From: Umbilicaria muhlenbergii
Taxonomy: Eukaryota > Ascomycota > Lecanoromycetes > Umbilicariales > Umbilicariaceae
Direction of reading: 5' to 3'
DNA length: 64,000 nt
Assembly: GCA_000611775.1 (NCBI GenBank)
Contig: KK106986.1
Span: 1,302,001-1,366,000 of the forward strand
Part shown: piece by piece, positions 47,959-59,088 of the stretch
Numbering within the stretch: position 1 is the first letter of the stretch
How the letters are laid out: every line of letters starts with the position of its first letter
Notes under the pieces: generated by a model
Databases searched by the model: none
Seen by the model: the letters and a program-made list of their open reading frames with translations, nothing else
What the model was told of the DNA's origin: nothing
Made by a program: the position numbers and the translations under genes

Positions 47959-49631
47959 ATGACCGAACGAAGCAAACGTCGGCGACTCGACGGCGAAGCA
48001 GATGTCCCGTTGAGTCCACCAATGCCAAAGGTCTTCCCCGGAGATCCTTCTGTGCCGGCAACTGAAGACGACAAGAAAAACTGGAACGGCTTCTGTGAGA
48101 TTGAATCTGAGCCAGTATTATGATCTTACCCTGCCAACCCATTTACGTTGTTGGATCGAGCCTGATTTGAGTCCAGGCCTTCTTCAATGTCATGCTCAAG
48201 AATTTCGGTGTCAAAGGTGTTAAAGTCCAGGAGATTGTGTCGCTAGACGAAGAGCTACTCGCCTACGTTCCGTAAGTCATTCTCACCAAGGTCAGAGGCT
48301 GGGGTCTAATCCCAAGGCTCAGTCGGCCGGTCTACGGACTCATCTTTCTATTTAAGTGGAGGGAGGATGATCCAGACAAGCAAGAGCCAAGCTGTCCCGA
48401 GGGGGTGTGGTTTGCCAACCAGGTAGGAGACGGCGCCAGACCGTTGTCCAGTTCGCAATGATATTGACGTTGACTCAGACTGTTGACAATGCGTGCGCAA
48501 GTGTCGCTTTGCTCAACATCGTCAACAACATTCCGAATGCCGATCTAGGAGAACATTTACGGCAATTCAAGGAGTTCACTAGAACCTTCACTCCAGCATT
48601 ACGTGGTGATGCCATTGGGAATTTCGAGTTTGTGAAGCAGGTTCACAACTCCTTTGCAAGGTCAGTGTATTGTGTAGGCTTCCCGCAGCTTTACTTGATG
48701 TTCGTATCAAGGGCGTTGTCGCAGCTGTTGATGACCAAGGTCCAAAAACTGTTTCAAACCATGCTTCATGCGGCTGTGATGGGGCAAACACCGTAATGGA
48801 TACTGAAGTTCGCGAATCAAATAGGAAAATGGACATGCTCAATGGAGACCTGCAGCTCAAGAATGACGCTAGTGCCAGGAAGAACCGCAAGGTAACTAAG
48901 GGCGAAGCTGACGATTCAGATGCGGGATACCATTTCATTGCATTTGTTCCTGTCGATGGGAAGGTTTGGAAGCTGGATGGACTTGAGAGGCAGCCGCAGA
49001 ACTTAGGTAGGGCACAAAGACTATGCCCCTTTCTAAACCATAGCGGATCTCACAGAACTATCATACAGGACCGCTAGGGAATGACGACTGGCTTGGCCAA
49101 GCAAAACCGGTGATTGAAGCCCGCATGGCCGAGTACGAAGAAGGACAGATCGAGTTCGCTGTACTTGCCCTGGTTAAAGATCCTCTACTTACCCTCGTGG
49201 CATCACTATCCAAGAATGTAAAGTGCCTTCGGGCGTTGTCAGCGCGTCTAATCGACATCGAATCTGATTGGAAAGATCTTCAGGCGACTTTAGCGCAAGG
49301 GATGGATTCGCCGGTTGATGGTACTTTACTTGGTCCTGACCTCAGCTACGACCTCAGCGAGGACGCTATCAATCAGGCCTCCATTCCCTCAGCAGCCGAG
49401 CAGAAACTCACAGACCTTGCGGCGGTGGACTTGCTAGCATACCGGCAAGAGCTCGAGAGTGGACAGGCCGGTTTGCGAAGATCAATCAAAGAAGAGCAGC
49501 AATCGGTGCGCTCTGACGAGGAGAGAGCCGCCAATAGACGTCATGATTATGGGCCCATGGTACAGGCTTGGGTGCGAATGCTTGCCCGAAAGCAAGCATT
49601 CGGGTCGTTAATAGAGGAGACCACTGGCTAG
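47959..49631 (+). CDS. uch2: Ubiquitin C-terminal hydrolase, UCH37/UCHL5 type
   Basis: Six exons (47959-48114, 48177-48271, 48323-48422, 48479-48660, 48825-49006, 49069-49631) give 425 aa. The peptidase C12 domain shows NGFCEIESEPAFFNVMLKNF, RPVYGLIFLFKW, then the Cys nucleophile in TVDNACASVALLN, VHNSFARKMDMLNGDLQLKN, the catalytic His in DAGYHFIAFVPV and the Asp in KVWKLDGLE. A C-terminal ~185-residue extension rich in helices (LIDIESDWKDL, AYRQELESGQAGLRRSIKEE, RRHDYGPMVQAWVRMLARKQ) corresponds to the UCH37-like domain that contacts the proteasome subunit Rpn13. Intron 4 is long (164 nt). It trims ubiquitin from proteasome-bound substrates. No active-site residue is missing. Confidence 0.94.
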
Positions 49632-50578
49632 TGAAAGGATATGACAGATCCTCGCTTATGTCATGTGAAGAAAGCAAGCGGTTACCAGGAAAGAGAACCA
49701 AGTGATGATCGAGAAATGCAACTGTAGCATTTCAGGCGGCCTTGCCACAGAGACTTGGGTTTGAAGGGTGAGAGCCGCTGGACCGGTAGGCCTACTAAGG
49801 TAGATGACCCTTTGTCAACTTGACCCCAGCCTACTGCCAGATTTAGTGTCCAGCTCAAGAAATGCATCAGGAACAGCCATGACATCGTCAGGACACGTGA
49901 TGCAGCTGTTGTTGAAGACGTTAGGATTCTAAGCATCTTCTCCAAAGTCTTACCCATTTCTTCTGTCATTGGAGTAAACCACCCAGCTGAAGATTCCATC
50001 GCTGTTGTGTAGGTCTCTAGATTGGGAGATGCTCATAGCCATACATGCGTCAATTAATATTGCGAAGGTGGATGCGAGTTTGTCGGGAGCGTAAGGTAGC
50101 TCTTGAACCTCTTCGGTGTAAGTTCTTCTGTAGGCTGAGACAATAAGCGTTTGTGGATGGTTTTATACGGCTGCCATACCTTAGTCGTACTTTGCTTGCA
50201 GGATGGTAGTGGGGAAGCCCGAGGGGCCTGGAAAGCCGCCTGAGGAGCCTGTCCCCTTCCCGGCTGTCCCTCTCGGCTTGGGGTTACCTCGCCGTTGCCT
50301 GCCTCCAGTCGCTCCTCGGTCTGCTACGTCCTTGAGCCATGTCATCGTCCGGGGCTTGCAGTAACGTATGCGAGTCATCAGGTTATCCCGAACTGAATTG
50401 CCATTTTTGACGTTTATGACTGAACTGCCGCAGTAAGCACCGTTTCGATTCCAATCTCCATACGCTGCTGAGTTGACTCCACGAGATCTCTCGTACCCGT
50501 GCCCGCGACAGGAAACTCTCAACTCCAATTCATAATGTGTTGAGGTAGAGTCACCCAGGCTCGCTTTCCTCCAGGGAC
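49632..50578. other. Gap between UCH37-type gene and the 360-aa unknown
   Basis: 947 bp. A possible spliced minus-strand open frame at 49,815-50,133 is listed separately. A 169-codon minus-strand open frame at 50,181-50,690 overlaps the start of the next gene and shows no family features, so it was not called. Confidence 0.4.
49815..50133 (-). CDS. Possible part of an unrecognised spliced gene
   Basis: On the minus strand an open frame runs from about 50,133 to 49,954 and can be joined in phase to 49,905-49,815 through a well-formed intron: donor GG|GTAAGA, branch CCTAACG, acceptor CAACAG. The translated part includes TEEVQELPYAPDKLASTFAI, then SDGIFSWVVYSNDRRNG and CITCPDDVMAVPDAFLELDT. I do not recognise it. 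No clear 5' exon with an ATG was found, although MAMSISQSRD inside the frame could start it. The intron signals are the main support; an open frame of this length can occur by chance. Confidence 0.22.
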
Positions 50579-51750
50579 ATGACAACGGACAAGTGCGCGG
50601 ATCCGGCCACGCAGCTAGAGATCGACGAGGCCATCCTTGATTACCTTCTGTATACCGCCATTCGGGCGGTGCTAGAAGACTACAGGACACTCAGATGTTG
50701 CGAGAACGTTTCTGTGCGGCCGGACACGGCAGAATTGTCCTTGCAGATGGTTGATGGTGGGAAAACTATGGATCAAGTCGCGTTGCAAAATTGCTGATGA
50801 GCGATGAGCAGCGTTTCTGGTCCTCTTCCATGCCAATCACCCAAGATCCCTTGTATCGTCCACGTTGCAATTTCGGACGCGTCTACTTCAATTCACCGTT
50901 CTCTTCACCCGGCGGTCTACAACTCGGACATCACCGACGACTACGAACGTGACGCAGCCAATGCTTCAGGAATTGAGAGTACGCCACCGAGCACGCTCTC
51001 AAGTTTATCTGTCACATCGCTCCGACGCCCGAGATATAGACACCGGACTACTACCCAGTATTCAACCACCCATGACGGAGGCTACCATCGATAGGAACCG
51101 CGGGCCTGCGCTTGGCAGCTCATCATTATACACATCTCCAGCTTTATATGTAACTCCAATTTGCGTGTCCCTGCTCGACACCTTACCAGCATTCATGGCT
51201 CTGTCCGCAGTTCAAAATTCCATGCACGAATCCGACATTACTGTCCTTTGGATGGACTTGGCAGCGCGGTTTATGGCCCAGGCAGCACTGGAGCAATACG
51301 TGGACTATGGGGCGAAAGAGCCGGACGTGCTTCTGGACGCTTTCGCATGGGGCTTTGATGCCAGTTCTACTGCAGCGGAAGGGAGTGATGATTGGGAGGT
51401 GAACTTCATGTTTTCAGGCGAACAAGTGGAAGTGCCGGAGTGGGCCGGGATCCGGAAGCATTACATCCGCATGGTAAGGATTGATGACCCCTAATTGTAT
51501 ACAACAGATAACTCATCGCCTCGATCACCAGCTACTTCCACCGGAAGACGTGCCGCCACACGGTCATTTCCAAAAACTGTTGCAGAGCGACTTGTCTCCC
51601 CTCACGTTCGAGAACCTCATAGCTCAATTCTTAGACCGGCTACTGGATCATCAGCCGGAACCGTTACTGGTCCAACTCGAAAATGGTCAGGTCGAAGGTC
51701 TCTCAAGAGAGCAAACGCAGGCATTAAAGCAAAATGTTGGCTTCGAATGA
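50579..51750 (+). CDS. Unrecognised fungal protein, 360 aa
   Basis: Three exons (50579-50756, 50812-51473, 51508-51750) join with consistent phases from MTTDKCADPATQLEIDEAIL to a TGA after GLSREQTQALKQNVGFE. The first 60 residues are helical and acidic. The region LFHANHPRSLVSSTLQFRTR is basic. The best-looking block, residues ~165-235, has SLLDTLPAFMALSAVQNSMH, SDITVLWMDLAARFMAQAAL and a FAWGFDASS turn. The C-terminal exon has HGHFQKLLQSDLSPLTFENL and LLVQLENGQVEGLSREQTQA. No transmembrane segment or known catalytic motif is visible. The FENLIxxFLxxLL...PLLVQLExGxxxGLS pattern looks like a conserved fungal protein, but I cannot name the family. Converges with the F-box gene over 201 bp. Confidence 0.7.
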
Positions 51751-51952
51751 ACCATGGTCGATCTTAAAGTGCTACAAATTTTGGTATTAGCGCACAATAT
51801 CCCCATAAAAACTATAGCCATTTCTCAAACTCATCAGTCACGTCCTGATTAATGTAAATGTAAACGCAATGAATGGACTCCCCTATTCAATTATGCGGAT
51901 ACGTATTTGCCAAGGCCCATTACACCCCCAGGAGTCCAATCATGTCAAAATG

Positions 51953-53925
51953 CTAATCATCGGGATACTCGTCCCTAATGTTACTGATGAAGCTCCGGGT
52001 GGTCCTATCCCACCGCTTGAAATGCTGTCCTGCGAACGCCATCAAGCTATGGGGAACATCGGGGGTGATAATTTCGATGTTCTCTTCGGCAACATACCGG
52101 ACGCTTCTGTCCTCGACTCTAATGTAAAAGAACAATGTTAGTCATGGTCAAATGCTGTGCACAATTGGGAGTCTGCTACATACAGTACGTGGTAGAAGCT
52201 TTGGTGTCTGCCCCGTGCAAGTTCGTGCACTCGCATTTGGGCCATCCAAGGTTCGCCGGCTCCGCATTCTACGTCCCAGCCCGTAATAACAGCCATGTAG
52301 TGGTAGCGCTTATGTTGAAAAACTTGGCCGATTTTATATCTGACGTTGTGGGAAACCTCGGTAGTGCGCCGCTTGACTTGTTTTTGCATCACATCACCCG
52401 CACGCATTACCCTTACTGTCTCCTGCAACTGACGATATTCTTCAAGATTTTGGAACAAAGGTACTATGTGTTGCTCAAGGAGGAAAACATCATTCGGGAA
52501 GTGGGTTTCGAAGTGCCTCACAATGTAAGGCAAGAAGTGCCCTCGCTGCAAGTTTGATGTCGCGGGACCGCTACCACCAGATGGCGAACCGAGTAACAGC
52601 GAAGCCCACAACGCACCGTAGAACGCACTGTCTAATTCAGGGGACGTTGAGACAGTCGCTAGGTGGTTGTGACCACCAAGGGTATTGGCGTTCCTCGCAA
52701 CGCCGTGGGCCATCTGTACTGAATTCATGATGTTTCGGCTGGTTCTAAGCACAATTTCAGCCGTAGGTGAAGCGCTCATATAGACCGAGTTCGAAGCGTC
52801 AACAGCCATGGCCGCCAGCTGTGCTCGTAGGTCCTCGGTTGGCACTTCGTTCGCCGACCGGAACGGATCCATGTACATTGACTCTGGAGGGGAACCACTG
52901 TCTCGAGCTCTACCATCCAAAGTCACGCATTCAGGGGGCTTGACGATCGCGATTACGTGAAAGGGGAATCCGCATGGTTGGGCATCGAGGCCAAGTCTAC
53001 TTGCAACGCAGCAGTAGATCGCTACTGATATCAGAGGTAAAGACGGGTGCTCCTCGTCCTGCAACGCTATGCCAATGAAATTGTTCTGTAGGTCGCCGTA
53101 GTTGGCATCGCTCTTGATTCCTGTTAGGTTGTGCTTCCTAAGATAGGCCGCAATAGTGTAAGCCTTGTTGCGTGAAGCCTGTTCTTCTACTCCGGGATGT
53201 TCGAGGCGTATTTGTTCTGCAAGCTCATCGAGACGTGATGTAGTCTGCATTGATCAGCGTTTTATAACTTCCATAGAGTGTATAGATAAGTACATCGTCG
53301 AAATCACCTGCTCTATCATGTAGGACAAACATGTCGTATGCTGCAAGTGCTCTCTCGAGTGATATTGAGTCCCCGTCCTTGAGCTTCGCCCATTCTTCAA
53401 TTGCCATTGTTCGATGCAAGCAGCCAAGAACGACATCGCTGTAGTATCTGCTCCATCGACGTCAGCGCATTCGTGTACATCCATTGTATCTCCAGTATTG
53501 CCGTACCGTCTTGCCAGTACGTCCTCTGCGTCATTATCGACGTTCAAATGGCGCAGCAAAGTATCCTTCGCATCGTAGCCAAACCCTACTATAGATTGGA
53601 ACTTTTCGACGCGACCCACCTGACATGCGAGAATGGCATCAATGGCGTGGCTTGTAGCACGGTCGATGCTGTGACGATCGGAAAAGACCTTCTTCCAATC
53701 TACTTTAGCCACCTCGTCGGCAAGCTTTGACTGAATGTTGTGCTTTTGGTCCCAGTACTTGTATTGTGTACGACAATGATATCGCCATAGGATAGGTTGG
53801 ACAAGGTCGTTGAATCTCCGCGAGACTCGTTGTATAGCAGGCGCAGAAGAGGGTGGGATGTAGATGAGTATCTGCAGTATTATCTCATTTGGAAGATCGG
53901 TAAGTGAGGTGGCAGCCACTGCCAT
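51953..53925 (-). CDS. F-box protein with SirB1-like and YccV/HspQ domains (FBXO21-like)
   Basis: Four exons (53925-53507, 53438-53294, 53244-52184, 52118-51953) give 596 aa. The F-box is at residues ~8-50 (LTDLPNEIILQILIYIPPSS, RVSRRFNDLVQPILW). A transglutaminase/SirB1-like region follows: VLGCLHRTMAIEEWAKLKDG, RALAAYDMFVLHDRAGDFDD, FIGIALQDEEHPSLPLISVA and RLGLDAQPCGFPFHVIAIV. The C-terminal YccV (hemimethylated-DNA-binding/HspQ-like) domain reads YKIGQVFQHKRYHYMAVITG, SFYHVLVEDRSVRYVAEENI. This order is that of FBXO21, the substrate receptor of an SCF ubiquitin ligase. The ATG chosen is the first; the frame extends upstream only from a GTG. Splicing at 53439-53506 is required because the F-box exon otherwise runs into a different frame. 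Confidence 0.92.
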
Positions 53926-54982
53926 TGCTTGTTGATACACCGGTCCCAGTTGAACCCTATCCGTCCTTCCTCACGCGTCAAGTAGCGTATCTCGTAGATA
54001 CGGAGGTGAGGATGAAGAATTCGAGATCAATGACGAGATGGTTGCTTGTAATGGTTTACCCAACCACCCACGCCACCCTAGCGAGCTCGGGCCAGTACGG
54101 AGCACGATACACGCATGACACCACAGAAGTGAGGAGTACGACAAAGCAAGATGGTATTTTGTGCCCACGTGAGAAACGACCTAGTGTACTGTTGCACCGT
54201 ATTACGTTATTGTATGAGTGCAGTCCCTCACTCCTCCTATGCGTGAACCACGTGTATCTCGTACTCACAGTCAGTCAAGGTACCTCTTGTATGTTGTATG
54301 GGTGCGCCACTCCCCCGCACCTGTGAGTTAACTACCTATTTCTGCACTTCGAAACTATGTGATTAATGAAGGAGGGGGGAACTCTGACATTCGATATTCA
54401 CGATGGTGAAAACCAAGTGGGCATTGGATCGATAGCACCCGGCAACAATTGAGCACCTGCTAATGGTTGTTCCGGCTACGCTGATGGTAGGACTGGGGCA
54501 ATGAATAGAAATGAAACCGAGCGGCTGACAACTGTTTTGACTTCCTGTGTCCTTGACTGCTACACAGAAATGCACCTGTTGCTCGTAACATTCATCCATT
54601 CATTTACCAGGATCGCCAGTGTCCTCATGTCCAGTGCTACGACCCTTTGATTAGATTGTTCCGATGTCACGGCGGAAGGTCTGCAGGGCCGTTCCAGATA
54701 TCGACACGTTGACGCCCTTGAGACCTGTTGACATTTGGAAGGATAGCCACTAATTCCTGGATCTGACTAACCAACCACCAAAATGATCCCTTCCTTGACG
54801 TCCTAGATGACAGACTCGACGCTCTTCGCTTAGTTTGTGCCCTCTGCAAGAGCCGTTTGCATTTGGATCGGCAAAGAAGCTATAGCTAGGTGGCATAGCT
54901 TACACGGCTATACTCGGAATTGCCATAGATCAGACCTACAACTGTGACTATCGTCGCAGCAGACGATGCAAGTCGAGTTTGT
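53926..54982. other. Gap between F-box gene start and SPX-RING gene end
   Basis: 1.06 kb without a recognisable gene. Confidence 0.5.
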
Positions 54983-56531
54983 TCACATCATATGACATTT
55001 GTCGTATTCTTTCCCATACTTATCGATAGCCGCGTCTCGTTCATTTTCCTTCTGCTTCGCCCTTACCTCTTCAGGGAAATATCGCTTTAAGAAATTCAAG
55101 AGCGCCGGATCCAGATTAGCTACGCTATATTAGCTAGAATAGTAGATGCAGGGTGGGATTCTCACTGCTGTCGGCCTCCATGACCACCGAACCCCGGCAA
55201 AGAGGACAGTGGTCTGCTTTGGCCCGCTGCATTGTAATCATGCATCGAATGCAGAAGACATGCCCACACCTCAGGCGTATAGGTTTGAAAGCTATGTTGA
55301 AACAGACAGGGCACAGGTAATCGTTGAGCTGTGGCACAATCGGAAGAAGCTCTTCAGAAACCTTGAAGCATACTGCTTTCGCTAGCCTGCTTGAGAAAGA
55401 ATCGGCCGCGATCAGGTCCGAAAATGTCTGTCGGGCACCGAGAGCGGTCTGTTTGTCAAATTCTGACACATCTGTTAATCAGTGCATGTGACGGACAGGA
55501 AACAATAAATACTTTTGAGGATCTTCGTCATGGCTATACCATTGAGCTCCTGGAACTTGAGATTACGAAGTAACGTCAAATTGATGCGCAGGAAGCGATC
55601 TAGCGCTACGCGGCTCTCTTTCTTCAGCGTCTTCAGAACTCCAAGCTCATGGACTTTGCTGGAAAACGCTTGTAGTTGCTTCTGAGCAGTTGCCGAGTTC
55701 CTGTGAAACCTATCGCGCTCATTGGTCGAGAAGAATATCCTGGAATCAGTGTAGATGCTGAAGATTTCTCGCCATACGTAAAGATCTGTTTTCTTAAGGA
55801 CTTGAGATGGCCTAGCAACCTTGGAGATGTCCTCACCTAGACCGCTGATTTCCCGCACCAGCTGCGCCTGTTCGCGAAGTTGCAGAGCGTTGAGTTCAGA
55901 AAGCTCGAGGTTCAGCAAACGAAAGAATTCCGAGTCCGATCTTAAGGGGACTTCCACTCGTCGAGAAGCCGCTGGATATTCTTCTATAACTTCGGGGTCG
56001 AAGGACCCTTCAGTGACATGGCTATTCTCGCCATTAGTGGTTCCGGTTCTGTTCGAATGCGTTTCTTCCCCACCACTGCTCCGTGACTTTGTAAGTTTGA
56101 CGTCTCCCTGCTTACTAGCCAGGTTCTGCAGATAAGCCCGAGTTTCTGGGGAGAGCGATGCATCTATCGGGTTGCCATCTCTTGCATCCACCACAAACAT
56201 GAGCTTCGGCTGGAACGTCGTTACATCGCCTACCGATCAATTTAGCAAGTTCGGAGATGAATAGGTTATCTTAGACCTGTGGATTTGCCTGACCTGCGAA
56301 TGTGTACTGGAAAGGCTCTGCAGCAGTCGAGGCGGCTACACGAGCGTCAGGTGCCTCGGCCGATTGCCATAGCTGTCGAAGGGTATCCGGATCGAGGCCT
56401 ATGCTGGACAACTCTTGCCGGACCTTCTTGATGCATTTCTTGAGCTGCCGGTAGGAAATGGCCGACTGAATCCAATGCGCGGGGTAGTCCTCTTCCTTTA
56501 GGGCTTCTTCAAACGCATGTGCAAATTTCAT
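54983..56531 (-). CDS. SPX-RING E3 ubiquitin ligase
   Basis: Four exons (56531-56294, 56229-55513, 55471-55166, 55119-54983) give 465 aa. The N-terminal SPX domain begins MKFAHAFEEALKEEDYPAHW and continues SYRQLKKCIKKVRQELSSIG, then FFRLLNLELSELNALQLREQ and the lysine-rich surface helix near ALDRFLRINLTLLRNLKFQE. The C3HC4 RING lies near residues 360-400: CPVCFNIAFKPIRLRCGHVF, then CIRCMITMQRAKADHCPLCR. The C-terminal helix is LDPALLNFLKRYFPEEVRAK. SPX domains sense inositol pyrophosphates, so the protein may couple phosphate status to ubiquitylation; this is known for SPX proteins generally and inferred here. Confidence 0.93.
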
Positions 56532-57364
56532 GCCTTGGTCTGTGCTTCCACGCGTGGTCTTAGTTTAGATTTGACAGTTTCCTGAACGATTTCGAGCAGA
56601 TATAAAGAAAAGTGCAGAGATGGTAGCGTGCTCGTGCCACTCAGAGAGAGCCATCTGACATGGCCGCTAGCGAACGACAATAACAGAGTTCCTGAGGTGC
56701 CTGGTACCAGCGACGCGGACGGCGATACTGCTCATACACATACTCTGGAATGCGGGGAGCAAGCACGGCTTGCAGAGGATTAGAGTAGTGAACACGTTGA
56801 AGAAAGAGGAGGACAAGCTTTTCCTGCCATAAAGTCAGATCTAGGAAATGGCAGTGGCGAAGAGGGATGATGTAGTGTAAGCTTTCACAGATAAGGTATT
56901 GGACGATGTGAACGTACTGTAATCTAACAATAGCGTGCTGTATGATCTGCGTTTCCTTACCTTACTACCTTACGTTACACGACGTTAGTGTGCGCAGAGT
57001 AAGTCCTCCCTCCTTACCACCTACCTTACCTTTAGGAATCGCGGAAATATTCCGCGCAGGTGGCACAAGGCTGTAGGGCTGTGAATTTACAGCGGAAAGG
57101 AGCCAGGGACAAGATGGCTATACCAATTTCTAGGGCCTATCTTCATACCGGAGTAGACTATCAACGTGCACTGTGTCCCCGGCTCCAGCTTCGCGGTGGC
57201 ATATGTGTAAATGCTAACTTTGCTACCGTACACGTCCCAAATCTCTCTCCTCAACAGGGACGAAGTATCGTCTCCATCAAGCATGCGACATGGGCGCAAA
57301 TCAGTCATCCCATGCTGAAGCTGGTGGCGGACACAGTGGGAGAGCCGCACATAGCACTGGAGAG
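56532..57364. promoter_or_regulatory. Divergent region, SPX-RING gene and JJJ1
   Basis: 833 bp with no gene seen. It contains CTTACCTTAC-type direct repeats at about 56,957-57,032. It must hold both promoters. Confidence 0.5.
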
Positions 57365-59088
57365 ATGAAGACATGCTATTATGAGCTTCTCGGCGTCGAA
57401 CGTCAGGCCTCAGACGACGAGTAGGTTTACCCTTGCATTCTTCTAACACAAGATTAATAGCGACCCAAGGATAAAGAAGGCATATCGCAGAAAGGCTCTG
57501 GAGCTCCACCCAGATCGCAATTATGGCAACGTGGATGAAACAACCAAGCTGTTCGCCGAAGTTCAATCCGCGTATGAGATTCTCTCCGACCCACAAGAAA
57601 GAGCATGGTATGACTCTCACAGGGACGCCATTTTGCGCGATGAAGATGAGAGTTCTGTGGGGCACTTCGAGAACAACGTGCGAGTCACTACGGCAGACGA
57701 CCTCATGAAGATGTTCACGAGATTCAACGGGCGTATGGATTTCTCGGATTCACCACCGGGCTTCTACACTTCTCTCCGGAATACCTTCGAGATGCTAGCA
57801 AGGGAAGAGGAGATCGCTTGCGAATGGACAGGTATTGATTCAATAGAGTATCCGTCCTTCGGGCACGCTGATGACAGCTACGAGGACGTTGTCAAGCCGT
57901 TTTATAACGCTTGGAATGGTTTTACAACGAGGAAGACTTTCTCATGGAAAGACGTCTACCGGTACGGTGAAGCACCCGACCGTCGAGTGCGGCGTATGAT
58001 GGAGAAAGAGAACAAGCGCTTTAGAGACGAAGCCATCCGCGAGTTCAATGATGCAGTAAGATCACTTGTGGCGTTCGTTAAGAAAAGGGATCCCAGGTTT
58101 AAACCAAACACACAGAGCGAAGCAGAACGGCAGAAGACACTAAGGGACGCAGCGGCAGCACAGGCGGCTAGGTCACGTGCCGCAAATCAAGTAAAGCTGG
58201 ATGAACATGTCTTGGCAGAATGGCAACAGGTCAGAGAGTCAGCCGAGGAAGACGCAAGTGAGGAGGAGGAAGAAATGGAGGAGCATATTGAGTGTGTAGT
58301 GTGCAACAAAACCTTCAAGAGCGAGAAGCAATATGAAGCGCATGAGCGAAGCAAAAAACATATTAAAGCGGTGCAGCAACTCCGCCGAACCATGCAAATG
58401 GAAGATAGGGCCCTGAAACAAGATGTCATTTCAATGAGCAATGTTGCCACGTCTTGCAACATCGAGACCCCAACCGACTCGGAATACCACTCGAATGCTC
58501 GTAATCCGGTTTCCTGCAGAGTTCAAGATGTAACTAACGAAAAGAGCAGTAACGGACAGCCCAGGGGCGAGGTGGAATCATCTCTTACCAGTTATACTGA
58601 GAATGCACCCCTAGAGGCTAGTAAGGGTGTTAGTACATTCACAGCCGACGAAAGCTCCCAGGAGGGCGACGATGACGAGTACGCGTCGAGGGAAGAGGTC
58701 GAAGGCCGCATCTTAGGCCGGGAGCTGACGATAACTCCGTCACCGGAATCACTGGATCGTGAAGCTGTGATGAACGGTTTATCGAAGGATCTTTCCTCAC
58801 AGTCACTCAAAGAGGACAGCGACAATGCGTCTCAAACAAAGCTCGGTAAAGCGAAAGAGAAAAGAGCGAGGAAGGCTGCTCAAACCTCGGTGGCGGCGGG
58901 TTCTACTACAGAGGTAAGAGAAACTTCCTACTTTCTGATGCGTTTGTTAATCTTCCCTCCAGTTCAGGTGCGCTGCTTGCCAGGCAGGCTTTCCGTCCAA
59001 AACGAGGCTATTCAATCATATCAATGATTTTGGCCACGCTCAGCCAGTACCTAAGGTTGCTAAGGGTGGGAAAGGGAAGAAGCGATAA
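57365..59088 (+). CDS. JJJ1: J-domain protein Jjj1 (DNAJC21 family)
   Basis: Three exons (57365-57420, 57461-58913, 58963-59088) give 544 aa (yeast Jjj1, 590). The J domain is at residues 1-75: [40 protein letters not shown] with the HPD tripeptide, [21 protein letters not shown] Jjj1-specific region follows ([20 protein letters not shown]). A C2H2 zinc finger, [20 protein letters not shown], lies near residue 285, and a second, [18 protein letters not shown], is contributed by the last exon. Jjj1 stimulates Hsp70 to release Arx1 and recycle Rei1 in cytosolic 60S maturation. The last intron must be removed; otherwise the second finger is out of frame. Confidence 0.96.

Noticed and set aside
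50181-50690. 169-codon minus-strand open frame
   Set aside because: Starts inside the coding exon of the 360-aa gene on the other strand and contains no recognisable motif.
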